From Schistocerca nitens (lineage: Eukaryota > Arthropoda > Insecta > Orthoptera > Acrididae), in the NCBI RefSeq assembly GCF_023898315.1, contig NC_064621.1, forward strand, positions 129,206,521 to 129,270,520: 64,000 nucleotides of DNA, written 5' to 3'. The notes beneath the pieces were generated by a model. That model had not been told where the DNA came from. It saw nothing but the letters and a program-made list of their open reading frames with translations, and did no database searches. Made by a program: the position numbers and the translations under genes. The first letter of the stretch is position 1. Each line of letters begins with the position of its first letter. Below, in pieces: positions 1 to 10,899 of the stretch.

Positions 1-1020
1 CCAGAAATGCCTTTTTTGCCATAGCCAGTCTGCTTTTGATGTCCACCTTGCTTCGTCCGTCATTAGTTATTTTACTGCCTAGGTAGCAGAATTCCTTAAC
101 TTCATTGACTTCGTGACCATCAATCCTGATGTTGTTTCTCGCTGTTCTCATTTCTACTACTTCTCATTACCTCCGTCTTTCTCCGATTTACTCTCAAACC
201 ATACTGTGTACTCATTAGACTGTTCATTCCGTTCAGCAGATCATTTAATTCTTCTTCACTTTCACTCAGGATAGCAATGTCATCAGCGAATCGTATCATT
301 GATATCCTTTCACCTTGTATTTTAATTCCACTCCTGAACCTTTCTTTTATTTCCATCATTGCTTCCTCGATGTACAGATTGAAGAGTAGGGGCGAAAGGC
401 TACAGCCTTGTCTTACACCCTTCTTAATACGAGCACTTCGTTCTTGATCGTCCACTCTTATTATTCCCTCTTGGTTGTTGTACATATTGTATATGACACG
501 TCTCTCCCTATAGCTTACCCCTACTTTTTTCAGAATCTCGAACAGCTTGCGCCATTTTATATTGTCGAACGCTTTCTCCAGGTCGACAAATCCTATGAAA
601 GGGTCTTGATTTTTCTTTAGCCTTGCTTCCATTATTAGCCGTAACGTCAGAATTGCCTCTCTCGTCCCTTTACTTTTCCTAAAGCCAAACTGATCGTCCC
701 CTAGCGCATTCTCAATTTTCTTTTCCATTCTTCTGTATATTATTCTTGTAAGCAGCTTCGATGCATGAGCTGTTAAGCTGATTGTGCGATAATTCTCGCA
801 CTTGTCAGCTCTTGCCGTCTTCGGAATTGTGTGGATGATGCTTTTCCGAAAGTCAGATGGTATGTAGCCAGACTCATATATTCTACACACCAACGTGAAT
901 AGTCGTTTTGTTGCCACTTCCTCCAATGATTTTAGAAATTCTGATGGAATGTTATCCATCCCTTCTGCCTTATTTGACCGTAAGGTCAGCTGTATCACCA
1001 GTTTGTTAGGCTGATCACTA
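1..1020 (-). pseudogene. non-LTR retrotransposon reverse transcriptase fragment (RTE/CR1-like group)
   Basis: An open minus-strand frame of 292 codons (998 down to 120) encodes the fingers and palm of a non-LTR retrotransposon reverse transcriptase. Visible blocks are FVDLEKAFD (residues about 137-145), GVRQGCSLSPLLFNLYIE (194-211) and the catalytic FADD box (237-240). A shift near 120-150 moves the frame; beyond it the thumb continues as the typical YLGS block (FCYLGS, near 70-90) and runs off the window at base 1. The frame does not open with ATG, and the endonuclease and RT N-terminus are missing on the right, so this is a truncated, inactive copy. A distant relative lies at 51.6-54.4 kb. 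The exact clade is uncertain; the RT assignment is secure. Confidence 0.85.
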
Positions 1021-1799
1021 CATGGCAGTTACCGTTAACCCTGCGGCGGGCGCGTGGCGGCATACAGTTCCGCCAATTTTGTTTTCGTTCAATAATTACG
1101 TCAGCGCGCCGAGCACACAACAGTGGTGCTAGATATGCTTCGATTGTTCAGTCACGCGCCAAACTGCACTACTTCGCCGTCATTCTACCCACCATAACAG
1201 CTGTGACTGACTCACCTGTGAAGTGGACGACTGCACCGAGACGGCACTGCGTACCGCACGCGCCCGGTGATGTAAGTACATGTAGCCGTACCACTGTCGA
1301 ATGTTTTGATGATTAGAAGCTTTGTTTTACAACTGTGTGGGTGTTGATGATTTAGTTATTAACATTGTTTTGGTATTAGAATTGTTTTATTGTCCCCAAG
1401 GTCCACACAAATGAAAGGACTAACACCAGAAAATATTGAGCGTCTTCTTGTGCAATCATCTGACGAAGAAGATTACGCCGATTTCACTGACAGCGATGAG
1501 AAAGCAAAAATAACTGAAACTGCAGTTCATTCCAGCGAATCTGAGCACTCATGCATTGACGGGAATGAAGTGAAAGGAATGCCACATGATGACTGCCATT
1601 TTTATGTTGGTAAGGACCAAGAAACTTCGTGAATAAATAATCCGTTAGCACTACAAGGGAAACCAAAACGTAAGAATATAATCAAATTCCTACCTGGCCC
1701 GAAACGCAATGGTAGAGAAGCTAAAACTGAAATTGAAAGTTTTCTCAAATTGTTTGATCATGAGATAATTGATTATGTCGGTGCAAACACAAAGAAGTA

Positions 1800-3218
1800 C
1801 ACTCCTGGAAATGGAAAAAAGAACACATTTACACCGGTGTGTCAGACCCACCATACTTGCTCCGGACACTGCGAGAGGGCTGTACAAGCAATGATCACAA
1901 GCACGGCACAGCGGACACACCAGGAACCGCGGTGTTGGCCGTCGAATGGCGCTAGCTGCGCAGCATTTGTGCACCGCCGCCGTCAGTGTCAGCCAGTTTG
2001 CCGTGGCATACGGAGCTCCATCGCAGTCTTTACTGGTAGCATGCCGCGACAGCGTGGACGTGAACCGTATGTGCAGTTGACGGACTTTGAGCGAGGGCGT
2101 ATAGTGGGCATGCGGGAGGCCGGGTGGACGTACCGCCGAATTGCTCAGCACGTGGGGCGTGAGGTCTCCACAGTACATCGATGTTGTCGCCAGTGGTCGG
2201 CGGAAGGTGCACGTGCCCGTCGACCTGGGACCGGACCGCAGCGACGCGCGGATGCACGCCAAGACCGTAGGATCCTACGCAGTGCCGTAGGGCACCGCAC
2301 CGCCACTTCCCAGCAAATTAGGGACACTGTTGCTCCTGGGGTATCGGCGAGGACCATTCGCAGCCGTCTCCATGAAGCTGGGCTACGGTCCCGCACACCG
2401 TTAGGCTTTCTTCCGCTCACGCTGCAACATCGTGCAGCCCGCCTCCAGTGGTGTCGCGACAGGCGTGAATGGAGGGACGAATGGAGACGTGTCGTCGTCA
2501 GCGATGAGAGTCGCTTCTGCCTTGGTGCCAATGATGGTCGTATGCGTGTTTGGCGCCGTGCAGGTGAGCGCCACAATCAGGACTGCATACGACCGAGGCA
2601 CACAGGGCCAACACCCGGCATCATGGTGTGGGGAGCGATCTCCTACACTGGCCGTACACCACTGGTGATCGTCGAGGGGACACTGAATAGTGCACGGTAC
2701 ATCCAAACCGTCATCGAACCCATCGTTCTACCATTCCTAGACTGGCAAGGGAACTTGCTGTTCCAACAGGACAATGCACGTCCGCATGTATCCCGTGCCA
2801 CCCAACGTGCTCTAGAAGGTGTAAGTTAACTACCCTGGCCAGCAAGATCTCCGGATCTGTCCCCCATTGAGCATGTTTGGGACTGGATGAAGCGTCGTCT
2901 CACGCGGTCTGCACGTCCAGCACGAACGCTGGTCCGACTGAGGCACCAGGTGGAAATGGCATGGCAAGCCGTTCCACAGGACTACATCCAGCATCTCTAC
3001 GATCGTCTCCATGGGAGAATAGCAGCCTGCATTGCTGCGAAAGGTGGATATACACTGTGCTAGTGCCGACATTGTGCATGCTCTGTTGCCTGTGTCTATG
3101 TGCCTGTGGTTCTGTCAGTGTGATCATTTGATGTATCTGACCCCAGGAATGTGTCAATAAAGTTTCCCCTTCCTGGGACAATGAATTCACGGTGTTCTTA
3201 TTTCAATTTCCAGGAGTG
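1800..3218 (+). mobile_element. Tc1-like transposon, family A copy 1 (nested in piggyBac)
   Basis: The element is flanked by TA (1798-1799 and 3219-3220). Its ends are a 27-bp terminal inverted repeat beginning CACTCCTGGAAATGG with about two mismatches. It is nearly identical to the copy at 11662-13083. It sits inside the piggyBac transposase sequence and must be younger than it. The transposase has a single premature stop, so this copy is probably non-autonomous. Confidence 0.93.
2041..3063 (+). pseudogene. Tc1-like transposase, family A, one nonsense codon
   Basis: The frame starts MPRQRGREPYVQLTDFERGR at 2041 and would end at TAG 3061-3063, the same 1023-bp length as the intact copy at 11906-12928. 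A CAA-to-TAA change at 2827-2829 stops translation after about 262 residues, between the second catalytic Asp (QQDNARPHV) and the Glu (SPIEHVWD). Two N-terminal helix-turn-helix regions and the first Asp (SDESRFCLG) are intact. In this family the protein would bind the terminal repeats and catalyse cut-and-paste at TA. Very few other differences separate the two copies, so the stop is recent. Confidence 0.92.
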
Positions 3219-4869
3219 TACATAAATAACAAGACACCATCTGTGAATTACTCAAGGGCTAGAGATTGCAAAACTTTTCTGCTTCTGAAACAACGGCTCT
3301 TTTCATTGCTGTACAAAAAGGAGGACGCACAAATGTGTTAGAACTGTGGGCATCAAATGGAACAGTAATGATTATTCTAAGGTCAGCATTTAGCTACAAG
3401 TGCCTTCTGTTCTTGCTCCGGTCACGCAGGTTTGACGATACTTCTGCAAGGAAAGAACGGCTAGCAACTGATAAACTTGCTGCCATCTACACTCGGCATT
3501 TCTGAAAAACTGCAGAAATAACTACAGTCCAGGGGAGTTCACACCCATAGACGAAATGCTTGTCCCATTTGGCGGACGTTGTGGTTTTGTTCAGTACATG
3601 CCCAATAAGCCCGCTAAGTATGAATTGAAGTTGTGTGCATTGTGCGATAGCAAGACTTTTATACTTTTAATTTTGAAGTATACTGCGGCAGAGAGAATCC
3701 AGGACCATATGTTGCGTCTAACCAGCCAATGGATATTCTGAAGAGATTGGTTGAGCCAATCAAGGGAATTCGCAGGAATGTAACTACAGACAACAACTAC
3801 AGTAGTTACCCTGTAGCCCAGCATCTTTTAGAAAATGGGCTAACGTTCATTGGAACATTGAAAAAGAACAAGAAGGAAATTACCCCGGAATTTTTGCCCA
3901 ACAGATCGCGAGAAATCGGAAATTGTCCTTCCGGATTTCAAGATGACTTCTGTCTTCTTTCGTGCCAAGCAAAAAGGAACAAGGCTGTGCTTTTCCTGTC
4001 GTCAATGCATGACACTGATGAAATCGACACCGCTACAGGCAAGTCTGTTGTGAATTTGGACTACAATGCAACAAAAGGTGGAATCGAAGCTGTGGATTAT
4101 ATGTGTACATCCTACTCTACACAAGGGACCACAAGAAGATGGCTCTTAGCATTGTTTTTTCGTTATCTGGATATTGCTTCAGAAGAAGAACCTACCTAAC
4201 AAACCTGGCCTTGGTTCTGATAGACTTCCATTTGAAAGAAAGGGCTCAGCTCCCTACTCTACCACAAGATATTCAAGGATTTCTGTCACCTCATCAATCA
4301 ATTCCCGCCAATCACGATGAGACTGTAAGAAGGTGTGGTGGTAAAAAAAAAATTATAAAACTACTGTCACTTGCAATAGCTGCCAAAGATTCGTTGGCAA
4401 GCAACATTGTCACAATGTTGTCACATGTAATGATTGCAGAGCTTTTCCAGAGGAAGAAAGTGTGTGATTCTTGATATGTATTTACTGACTGTCTTATTCT
4501 TTATTATTACTACAAAGATTTTATACATATTACACGTTTTTGTAAAACTTGCTTTAACAATGGTAAACAATCGAATCATATCTGTGGTTATAATTTATTT
4601 AGAAATTGTTATTAAAGTAGCGCTTAGGAAATATCCTGGAAACGTATGTCAGATATTCTGTAACAATTTTAATTTTCCCATGCACCTTGGATATATGTAT
4701 ACAGATCATATTAAAAGTTGCTGTTAAGAATGATGTTATAAGCAATAAATAATTAATTCCACCATAAAATTAAAAAAAACTGCTTTTTATGTACTTAAAT
4801 GTAGGCGGCACTCAGTGCCGCACGCGCCCGCTGACGCAACAATCTTACGCGCGCCTGCCGCAGGGGTAA

Positions 4870-5343
4870 ACATACTTGTATTTTGCCAGTATCAAGTCAT
4901 ACATCAGTGTTCAGAGACAATGGGAAATACTCATGACACTTCTGTGTAAATGAAGTGTACAAAGTTAAGTAACTCACCTTGTCTCTGTTGTAATACAGTG
5001 AACTATAATTTTATGTGTTATACCGGTACTACCCACTTGGTCTGCTCCCGGCGCAAAGCGAAGAACCCACTGTTCTAAGGACAAGTGTTTTTCCGTACCT
5101 CACAACAAATAGCGACGAGACAGGTCTTTATATGGACTTACCTCGCCTGTTTGCAAAGTGTTACCGTGTGCACATTCCCGTGCAGTACTTTAGGTTTGCC
5201 TTTAGAGCCTTTCTACGTATTATATCAGGTGTTTAACCATGTCCGAGTACACACAAATGCCACAGAAGTGTCTCTAAACGATTTTTTTTCAGTTTCAGGC
5301 GCAGCAGACTGTATGCCTTGTGCTCACTGTCCTGTAAATTATA
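4870..5343 (+). repeat. LTR-like repeat fragment, diverged copy of 11380-11659
   Basis: Sequence around 4960-5070 (GTACAAAGTTAAGTAACTCA and the following 60 bases) is clearly homologous to 11485-11600, with matching order on both sides and in the same orientation. Downstream at about 7.1-7.7 kb lies a gag-like zinc knuckle, so I read this as the 5' part of a gypsy-like LTR retrotransposon interrupted by the mariner at 5344. LTR boundaries and primer-binding site could not be fixed. Confidence 0.4.
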
Positions 5344-5501
5344 CAGGGTGATTCAAAAAGAATACCACAACTTTAGGAATTTAAAACTCTGCAACGTCAA
5401 AAGGCAGAGCTAAGCACTATCTGTCGGCGAATTAAGGGAGCTATAAAGTTTCATTTAGTTGTACATTTGTTCGCTTGAGGCGCTGTTGACTAGGCGTCAG
5501 C

Positions 5502-6055
5502 GTCAGTTGATGCTAAGATGGCGACCGCTCAACAGAAAGCTTTTTGTGTTATTGAGTTCGGCAGAAGTGAATCGACGACAGTTGTTCAGCGTGCATTTCG
5601 AACGAAGTATGGTGTTAAACCTCCTGATACGTGGTGTATTAAACGTTGGTATAAACAGTTTACAGAGAATGGGTATTTGTGCAAAGGGAAAAGTTCTGGA
5701 CGGACGAGAACGAGTGATGAAAATGTAGCACGCATCCAGCAAGCATTTGTTCGCAGCCCAGGAAAATCGACTCGCAGAGTCAGTTGATGCTAAGATGGCG
5801 ACCGCTCAACAGAAAGCTTTTTGTGTTATTGAGTTCGGCAGAAGTGAATCGACGACAGTTGTTCAGCGTGCATTTCGAACGAAGTATGGTGTTAAACCTC
5901 CTGATACGTGGTGTATTAAACGTTGGTATAAACAGTTTACAGAGAATGGGTATTTGTGCAAAGGGAAAAGTTCTGGACGGCCGAGAACGAGTGATGAAAA
6001 TGTAGCACGCATCCAGCAAGCATTTGTTCGCAGCCCAGGAAAATCGACTCGCAGA
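5502..6055 (+). repeat. 277-bp tandem duplication inside the mariner-like element
   Basis: The segment starting TCAGTTGATGCTAAGATGGC at about 5502 is repeated at about 5779, nearly base for base. Each unit contains the start codon and first 87 or so codons of the transposase. Because 277 is not a multiple of three, reading from the first ATG fails after the junction, whereas the second ATG gives the complete protein. Confidence 0.93.
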
Positions 6056-6847
6056 GCTAGCAGAGAGCTGAAAATTCCACAATTAACTGTATGGAGAGTC
6101 CTACGAAAAAGGTTAGTTATGAAACCTTATCGTCTGAAATTGGTTCAAGCACTGTCTGCAGCTGATAAGATTAAAAGAATCGATTTCTGTGATTTTATCC
6201 TTGCTCAAATGGAAACAGATGAATCTTTCGTTTCAAAGATTGTGTTTAGTGATGAAGCAACTTTCCACACTAACGGGAAAGTCAACCGTCACAATGTCTG
6301 TATATGGGACACTGAGAATCCGCGGGAAACAACTCAGTATGAACGTGACTCGCCTAAGGTGAACGTTTTCTGTGCCATTTCAGCCAATAAAGTTTTTGGT
6401 CGCTTTTTCTTCGAAGGTGCTACTGTAACTGGACTACAGTATCTGGAGATGTTAGAGAATTGGCTGTTCCCTCAGCTCGAACAAGAAGCACAACAATTCA
6501 TATTTCAGCAGGATGGAGCGCCACCACATTGGCACTTATCTGTCCGTAACTACCTGAACGTCAACTACCCGAGGCGATGGATCGGCCGCCAGGCAGCCCG
6601 TGACAGAGCACTTCATCACTGGCCTCCAAGAAGCCCTGATCTTACCCCCTGCGATTTTTTCTTATGGGGGTATGTTGATATGGTGTTTCGGCCACCTCTC
6701 CCAGCCACCATTGATGATTTGAAACGAGAAATAACAGTAGCTATCCAAACTGTTACGCCTGATATGCAACAGAGAGTGTGGAACGAGTTGGAGTATCGGG
6801 TTGATATTGCTCGTGTGTCTGGAGGGGGCCATATTGAACATCTCTGA
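5795..6847 (+). CDS. mariner-like transposase (DDxD), apparently full length
   Basis: The frame from ATG 5795 encodes 350 residues starting MATAQQKAFCVIEFGRSES. It has an N-terminal helix-turn-helix region and three acidic active-site positions: VFSDEATFH (first Asp), FQQDGAPPHW (second Asp) and SPDLTPCDFFLWG (third Asp), with 46 residues between the last two. The C-terminus ends GGGHIEHL, as in many arthropod mariner-like proteins. The same N-terminus also begins at 5518, but that copy is out of frame because of the 277-bp duplication; ATG 5795 gives the normal length. An in-frame upstream start at 5747 would add 16 residues from duplicated DNA and is less likely. The protein is expected to act in the nucleus as a TA-specific transposase. 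I cannot tell whether it is expressed. Confidence 0.88.
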   Translation: MATAQQKAFCVIEFGRSESTTVVQRAFRTKYGVKPPDTWCIKRWYKQFTENGYLCKGKSSGRPRTSDENVARIQQAFVRSPGKSTRRASRELKIPQLTVWRVLRKRLVMKPYRLKLVQALSAADKIKRIDFCDFILAQMETDESFVSKIVFSDEATFHTNGKVNRHNVCIWDTENPRETTQYERDSPKVNVFCAISANKVFGRFFFEGATVTGLQYLEMLENWLFPQLEQEAQQFIFQQDGAPPHWHLSVRNYLNVNYPRRWIGRQAARDRALHHWPPRSPDLTPCDFFLWGYVDMVFRPPLPATIDDLKREITVAIQTVTPDMQQRVWNELEYRVDIARVSGGGHIEHL

Positions 6848-7079
6848 ACTTGTTTTTGAGTGAAAAAAAAACCTTTTTAAATACTCTTTGTAATGATGTA
6901 TAACAGAAGGTTATATTATGTTTCTTTCATTAAATACACATTTTTAAAGTTGTGGTATTCTTTTTGAATCACCCTGTATAACTCATCTCACGACTGTCCG
7001 CACCGCCACCGGTGGCGGCAGTACAGTTTCGACAGTTCAGTAGTACATGAGAGTATGGTCAGGATATCGGGCGCCCTTG

Positions 7080-7720
7080 CAAGCCCACTTCTCAGCATAC
7101 AACATTACAGACATGGCGCGCAAAGAGTTTCCTCAAGGTGTATCGTCTGTGTTTAAAGCTGTGCTCTGATTCTCGTTCTGCGACGACTGAAGAATCAGCC
7201 TTGCACACTTTCAAATAGTAGACTGACAAACTCAGAAGGTTAACAAGTTTTAAGTATTCTTGTGAGCCCCGTTATCGCGACGTCATGTTACGCGATGCAA
7301 TCACGCAGAATGTGTGTCAGACACACATATTCACTCTGCCTTTCTCAAACTGCCAGATCGTGATATGAGAACAGTTCTGTCTATTGTGGAATCTCATGCT
7401 ATTGAGGATACATCTGAAGTTTATTTTGAATCTGCACGTTTTTCTGTTGTTCAAAGGGCACATGAATCTTAATCGAAAGTTAATGCTATTGTAAAGTTGA
7501 ATAAAAATAGGTCTCAGACAGACAGACATGCAGAGGTAAAAAATTTCCGGTCCGTTATATACGACGTGTACTACAGAATACAGTGAGGAAGTCTTGCCCT
7601 CAGTGGTTTTCGACCCACGTCCGTAAAGCATATCTTCGTCATAATACAAAATGTTTCTATTGTGTATGGAAAGATCATATTCTGACAGTCTGTATAAAAG
7701 TCAACCGAGACATGGCCAAT
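7080..7720 (+). pseudogene. gypsy-like gag remnant with zinc knuckle
   Basis: A decayed plus-strand frame contains LPDRDMRTVLSIVESHAI (about 7348-7400) and, at 7652-7693, a C-x2-C-x4-H-x4-C zinc-knuckle pattern. This order resembles the C-terminal part of arthropod gypsy-type Gag proteins, which bind element RNA in the particle. Stops and frameshifts interrupt it. It continues the LTR-like fragment on the other side of the mariner insertion. No protease or RT of this element is visible, because a CR1-like remnant in the opposite orientation follows. Confidence 0.5.
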
Positions 7721-7944
7721 AGGTGATGTCTTTCAAGGCTGCAGTAAAGGTATCAACAAGTGCATTCCGTGCTGTTTAGGTTATTAAAGGCAAGACAACC
7801 AATGACTTGCACTTCTGCATCATGGAACGTTTCTGTTGCAGTATGCAGACAGTAGAACATACTTGTTGTTCGGTTAAGAAGGCTCAAAGGACACTTAATT
7901 GCAGCTATACAGTGGTGTCAGTGTTTCCCTTTTTAATAAAGACA

Positions 7945-9760
7945 CATATTTAAGGATAGGTAGCCCACAACTACGAACTGGGATTCCTCTGACAGGAAAT
8001 CACGAATTCAGCGACGGAACTCAGACGATATTCCATAGGCACGCGATTTCAGTAGAAGCCGTTGTGTGGTACAGCGTCAAAAGCCTTTTGGAAATCAACA
8101 AATACAGAATAAATTTTGCAGTCCCTTGTCAAATGTACTCAACACTTCATGTGAGTAAAGAGGTACCTGTGTTTCACAAGAACGATGTTTTCTAAATCCT
8201 GTTTGACTGTGTGTCAATAGATCGTTCTCTTCGAGGTAATTGACAATGTTCGAACATGATAAATGTTCCAAAATCCTGCTGCATATCGACGTTAATGATC
8301 TGGGCCTGTAATTTAGTGGAGTACTCCGACTGCCGTTCTTGAATATTGGTGCGACCTGTGCAACTTTCCAGTCTTTGGGTACGAATCTTTCGTCGAGCAA
8401 GTGGTTGTCTATGATTGCTAAGTGTGGAGCTATTGCATCAGCATACGTTGAAACAAACCTAATCGGTATAGAATCTGTACCGGAGGACGTGTTTTTATTG
8501 TCATTTAAGTCGCTTCACCACTCCGAGGACATCTGCCTCAAAGTTACTCTTGTTGGCGGCTGTTCTTGATTCTAATTCTGGATTTGGCGAAGGAATTTCG
8601 CAAGGTTCTGTTCAGTAACTCCTTTGGCAGCACTGTCGTCGATAGTATTTCCATTGCTATCGCGCAGAGAAGGCATTGATTCTGTCTTGCCACTAGCATA
8701 CTTTACATACGACCAGAATCTCTCTGGATTTTCTGCCAAGTTTCTAGACAACGTTTCGTTATAGAAATAATTATGAGCATCCCTCATTGAAGTCAGCAGT
8801 AAATTTCGCTTTCTGTAACAGATCGCCAATCTTGGAGATATTGCGGTCGTTTAAATTTGGCATGCTTTTCTTGTCGTTTCTGCAACAGCGTTCCGACCTT
8901 TTTGTTTACCAAGGGATACGTTTGTTAATTTATTTGGTGTTAATCTCTCAATTGCTTTCGATACTGTTTGTTGGAATTTAAGCCACATCTGGTAAGGAGT
9001 GGAGATTGTCTCTCAGGAAGGCGCAACTTAATTTTGTCTGCTTTTTCGAATAGGTATATTTTATCGTTATTTTTGGAGGATTTGTAGGTTGCAATATTCA
9101 GTCTCCCAACGACAACCCTATGTTCACTAATCCCTGTATCGGTTTGGATGCTCGTTATTAACTTCTACTTGCTGCTAATAGGTTTTCATAACAGTTTACT
9201 ATTCGCTTGGTTTCATGAACTAAATGCTCGAAATAATTGTCAGAGAATGCGTTTGGCACAATTTCGCATGATGTCTTATGCGTACCTACGGATTTAAACA
9301 CGTATTTTCTCCAACATATTGAGGGAAAATTAAAGTCACCACCAACTATAGTTCTATGAGTCGGGTAAGTGTTTCGTTATAAACTCAAGTTTTCTTTGAA
9401 CCTTTCAGCAGTTGTATCATCTGACTTGCAAGGTCGTTGAAAGAATGCAATAACATTTTCTTCCGATTGCCAAGAATGACCACTGCCCGTACTCTCATAG
9501 TTCGGTTTCATTACAATGCAAACTACTTCTAACAGCAACAAACACGTCACCGCCAAATGTGTTTAGAGTATCCTTTCTGAGCACCGTTAGGTTCTTCGCA
9601 AAAATCTCGGCTGAACTTATCATCAGCCTTAGCAAACTTTCAGTGCCTATAACGATTAGAGCATGAGTGCCTTCTATTAGTGCGTGGAGTTCTGGTAATT
9701 TACAACTGTTGTACCGATAGTACCTGGATTTATATTCTTCTTGTGTTCGGCTTCCACCCT
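7945..9760 (-). pseudogene. CR1-like non-LTR retrotransposon endonuclease/RT remnant
   Basis: Reading leftward on the minus strand, the order is a fragment of the AP-like endonuclease (IVGGDFNFPSICW, about 9310-9350), the linker (8829-8572, containing NPERFWSYVKYASGK), and the RT start (8400-8095, containing LNYRPRSLTSICSRILEH and TGFRKHRSCETQ). RT block A, VDFQKAFDAVPH, lies at about 8050-8100 in another frame. Homology fades near 7945 before the FADD box. Multiple frameshifts and stops make it a dead copy. The endonuclease-linker-RT order and wording are those of the CR1/L2 group. Confidence 0.72.
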
Positions 9761-9798
9761 TTGAGACTGGAGCCCTTCTTGTATTTCCCCGCGAAGCT

Positions 9799-10850
9799 CT
9801 AACCTAAAAGACCACCAAGAACACGCCACACCGCCCCTGCTACCTCCTCCTGCGTGTATTGGACTCCTGACCTATTCAGCGGAACCCAAAACCCAACCAC
9901 CCTTTGGCCCAAGTCTAGGAATCTGCAGCTTACACGGTTGCAGATCCTTCTGAGGCTCTGATTCAAATCCTCCACTGGCTCCGTCCCAGAGGTCCGCAAT
10001 CCGTTCTGTCTATTATGCTGGAAATCGTGAGCTCTGCTTTCATCTCGCAAACGGGACTGGCAACCTGTTGGCCGCTCGAAAGCAGAGAGAATCTCCTTCG
10101 ATCGAAAGCCACACACATTGTTGATACAGACGTGAGCCATCACCTGCAGTTGGCTTCACCCTGTGCCCTTCACGGCATTCGGAAGGAATCGTTCACGTCT
10201 GGAGTGTCTCAACCCGGTATGCACACGGAGTGCACACTTGCTTCGTCATCTACACGGGGTGCACATTGGCTGCGTGTCCTCCTCGGGAGCCATGCCCCCA
10301 AGGGGCACCATGACGTACATAGCATTGGAGCTCCCAATAATCCCACCCTCTTCGTGCAGCCTGAGGGGTTTCCTCTGATTCCCACGTCCGGGTTCCCGGG
10401 TTCGATTCCCGGCGGGGTCAGGGATTTTCTCTGCCTCGTGATGGCTGGGTGTTGTGTGATGTCCTTAGGTTAGTTAGGTTTAAGAAGTTCTAAGTTCTAG
10501 GGGACTGATGACCATAGATGTTAAGTCCCATAGTGCTCAGAGCCATTTGGTTTCCTCTGAAACAGGACAAGCGGCTGCATCTGGCTGAGGGACAGCAGCA
10601 TGAACCGATGTTAGTGGACACGCCGCCCTCGTGTAACCATCGCCCCGCCCTAGAAGATGCGCTTGCTGTTCATGCGAACACGCCGTCTGCATCTCTGTAA
10701 TGCGGGCGTGTACTCTGTGACCAGCCTTTCGGCCACTCTCCTGAAGGATACCGAACTGCGGATAGGGAGCTGCCATTGACTACAATTACACTCCCTTTTT
10801 TTCCTCATTTGCGTCTGCATTCTGTCTCCCTCCCCCATCGTCAAGTGGCA
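9799..10850 (-). pseudogene. possible ORF1 remnant of the CR1-like element
   Basis: Upstream of the endonuclease on the same strand, 10143-9799 encodes AHVCINNVCGFRSKEILSAF followed later by CRFLDLGQRVVGFWVPLNRS. The pattern recalls the SGNH/GDSL esterase-like ORF1 found in some CR1-group elements (HVGTNN-type block, then a late conserved tail), but this is an inference from a short match. The rest up to about 10850 is frameshifted and is interrupted by a SINE at 10379-10548. Confidence 0.35.
10379..10548 (+). mobile_element. tRNA-derived SINE, glycine-type head, 5' truncated
   Basis: The insert contains the B-box region GGGTTCGATTCCCGGCGGGG, then the shared SINE body (GTGTGATGTCCTTAGGTTAG ... 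GTGCTCAGAGCCATTTG). A perfect 12-bp target duplication, GGTTTCCTCTGA, flanks it (10367-10378 and 10549-10560). The head is shortened compared with the copy at 37280-37487. Confidence 0.9.
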
Positions 10851-10879
10851 CCGCCCTACACTACAGCGGTGCGGTGATT

Positions 10880-10899
10880 TAGGGGGGGGGGGGGGGGGG
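10880..10899. repeat. homopolymer G tract
   Basis: A run of about 18 G follows GGTGATTTA. It sits at the boundary between the CR1-like remnant and the LTR-like sequence. Tract length may be affected by sequencing or assembly. Confidence 0.9.

Larger units (their letters stand above)
1390..4474 (+). pseudogene. piggyBac-like transposase pseudogene
   Basis: The piggyBac transposase is scattered over several frames. An acidic N-terminus (1390-1632, with SSDEEDYADFTDSDE) is typical of the family. The DDE core lies at 3266-4199: IDEMLVPFGGRCGF near 3548-3590 (first Asp), VTTDNNYSSY near 3780 (second Asp) and GGIEAVDYM near 4078-4100 (third Asp), followed by the conserved RRWLLALFFRYLDI. A Cys-rich tail (CNSC...CNDC, about 4370-4440) survives in a different frame. 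All three catalytic Asp codons remain, but frameshifts and stops separate them. The Tc1-like insertion falls inside KKY/INNK, and simple removal to one TA rejoins that frame. Known piggyBac transposases cut and paste at TTAA in the nucleus. Confidence 0.85.
1035..4869 (+). mobile_element. piggyBac-like DNA transposon, split by a nested Tc1-like element
   Basis: The left end is TTAA (1035-1038) followed by CCCTGCGGCGGGCGCG. The right end, read inverted from 4865, is CCCTGCGGCAGGCGCG, so the terminal inverted repeats match at 15 of 16 positions; the right target site is degraded to GTAA (4866-4869). A subterminal GCGGGCGCGTG-type repeat occurs at both ends. Removing the nested Tc1-like element (1800-3218) leaves about 2.4 kb, the usual piggyBac size. 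The TTAA target, YYY-type ends and transposase remnant agree with the superfamily. The coding frame is broken, so the copy is inactive. Confidence 0.88.
5344..6976 (+). mobile_element. mariner-like transposon, family C, perfect 32-bp TIRs
   Basis: The element is flanked by TA (5342-5343 and 6977-6978) and bounded by identical 32-bp terminal inverted repeats starting CAGGGTGATTCAAAAAGAAT. It carries one long transposase frame and an internal 277-bp tandem duplication of the 5' coding end. Perfect TIRs and an open frame indicate a young, possibly mobilisable copy. It is inserted into gypsy-like remnants. Confidence 0.92.

Noticed and set aside
1690-2576. Long minus-strand frames of 190 and 143 codons
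   Set aside because: They are antisense to the Tc1-like transposase, which has clear motifs. GC-rich transposase sequence gives open shadow frames; the same frames recur opposite the second copy at 11.6-12.4 kb.
1035-4869. CRISPR-like or bacterial elements
   Set aside because: No direct-repeat/spacer arrays exist in the window, and all elements are eukaryotic in type.
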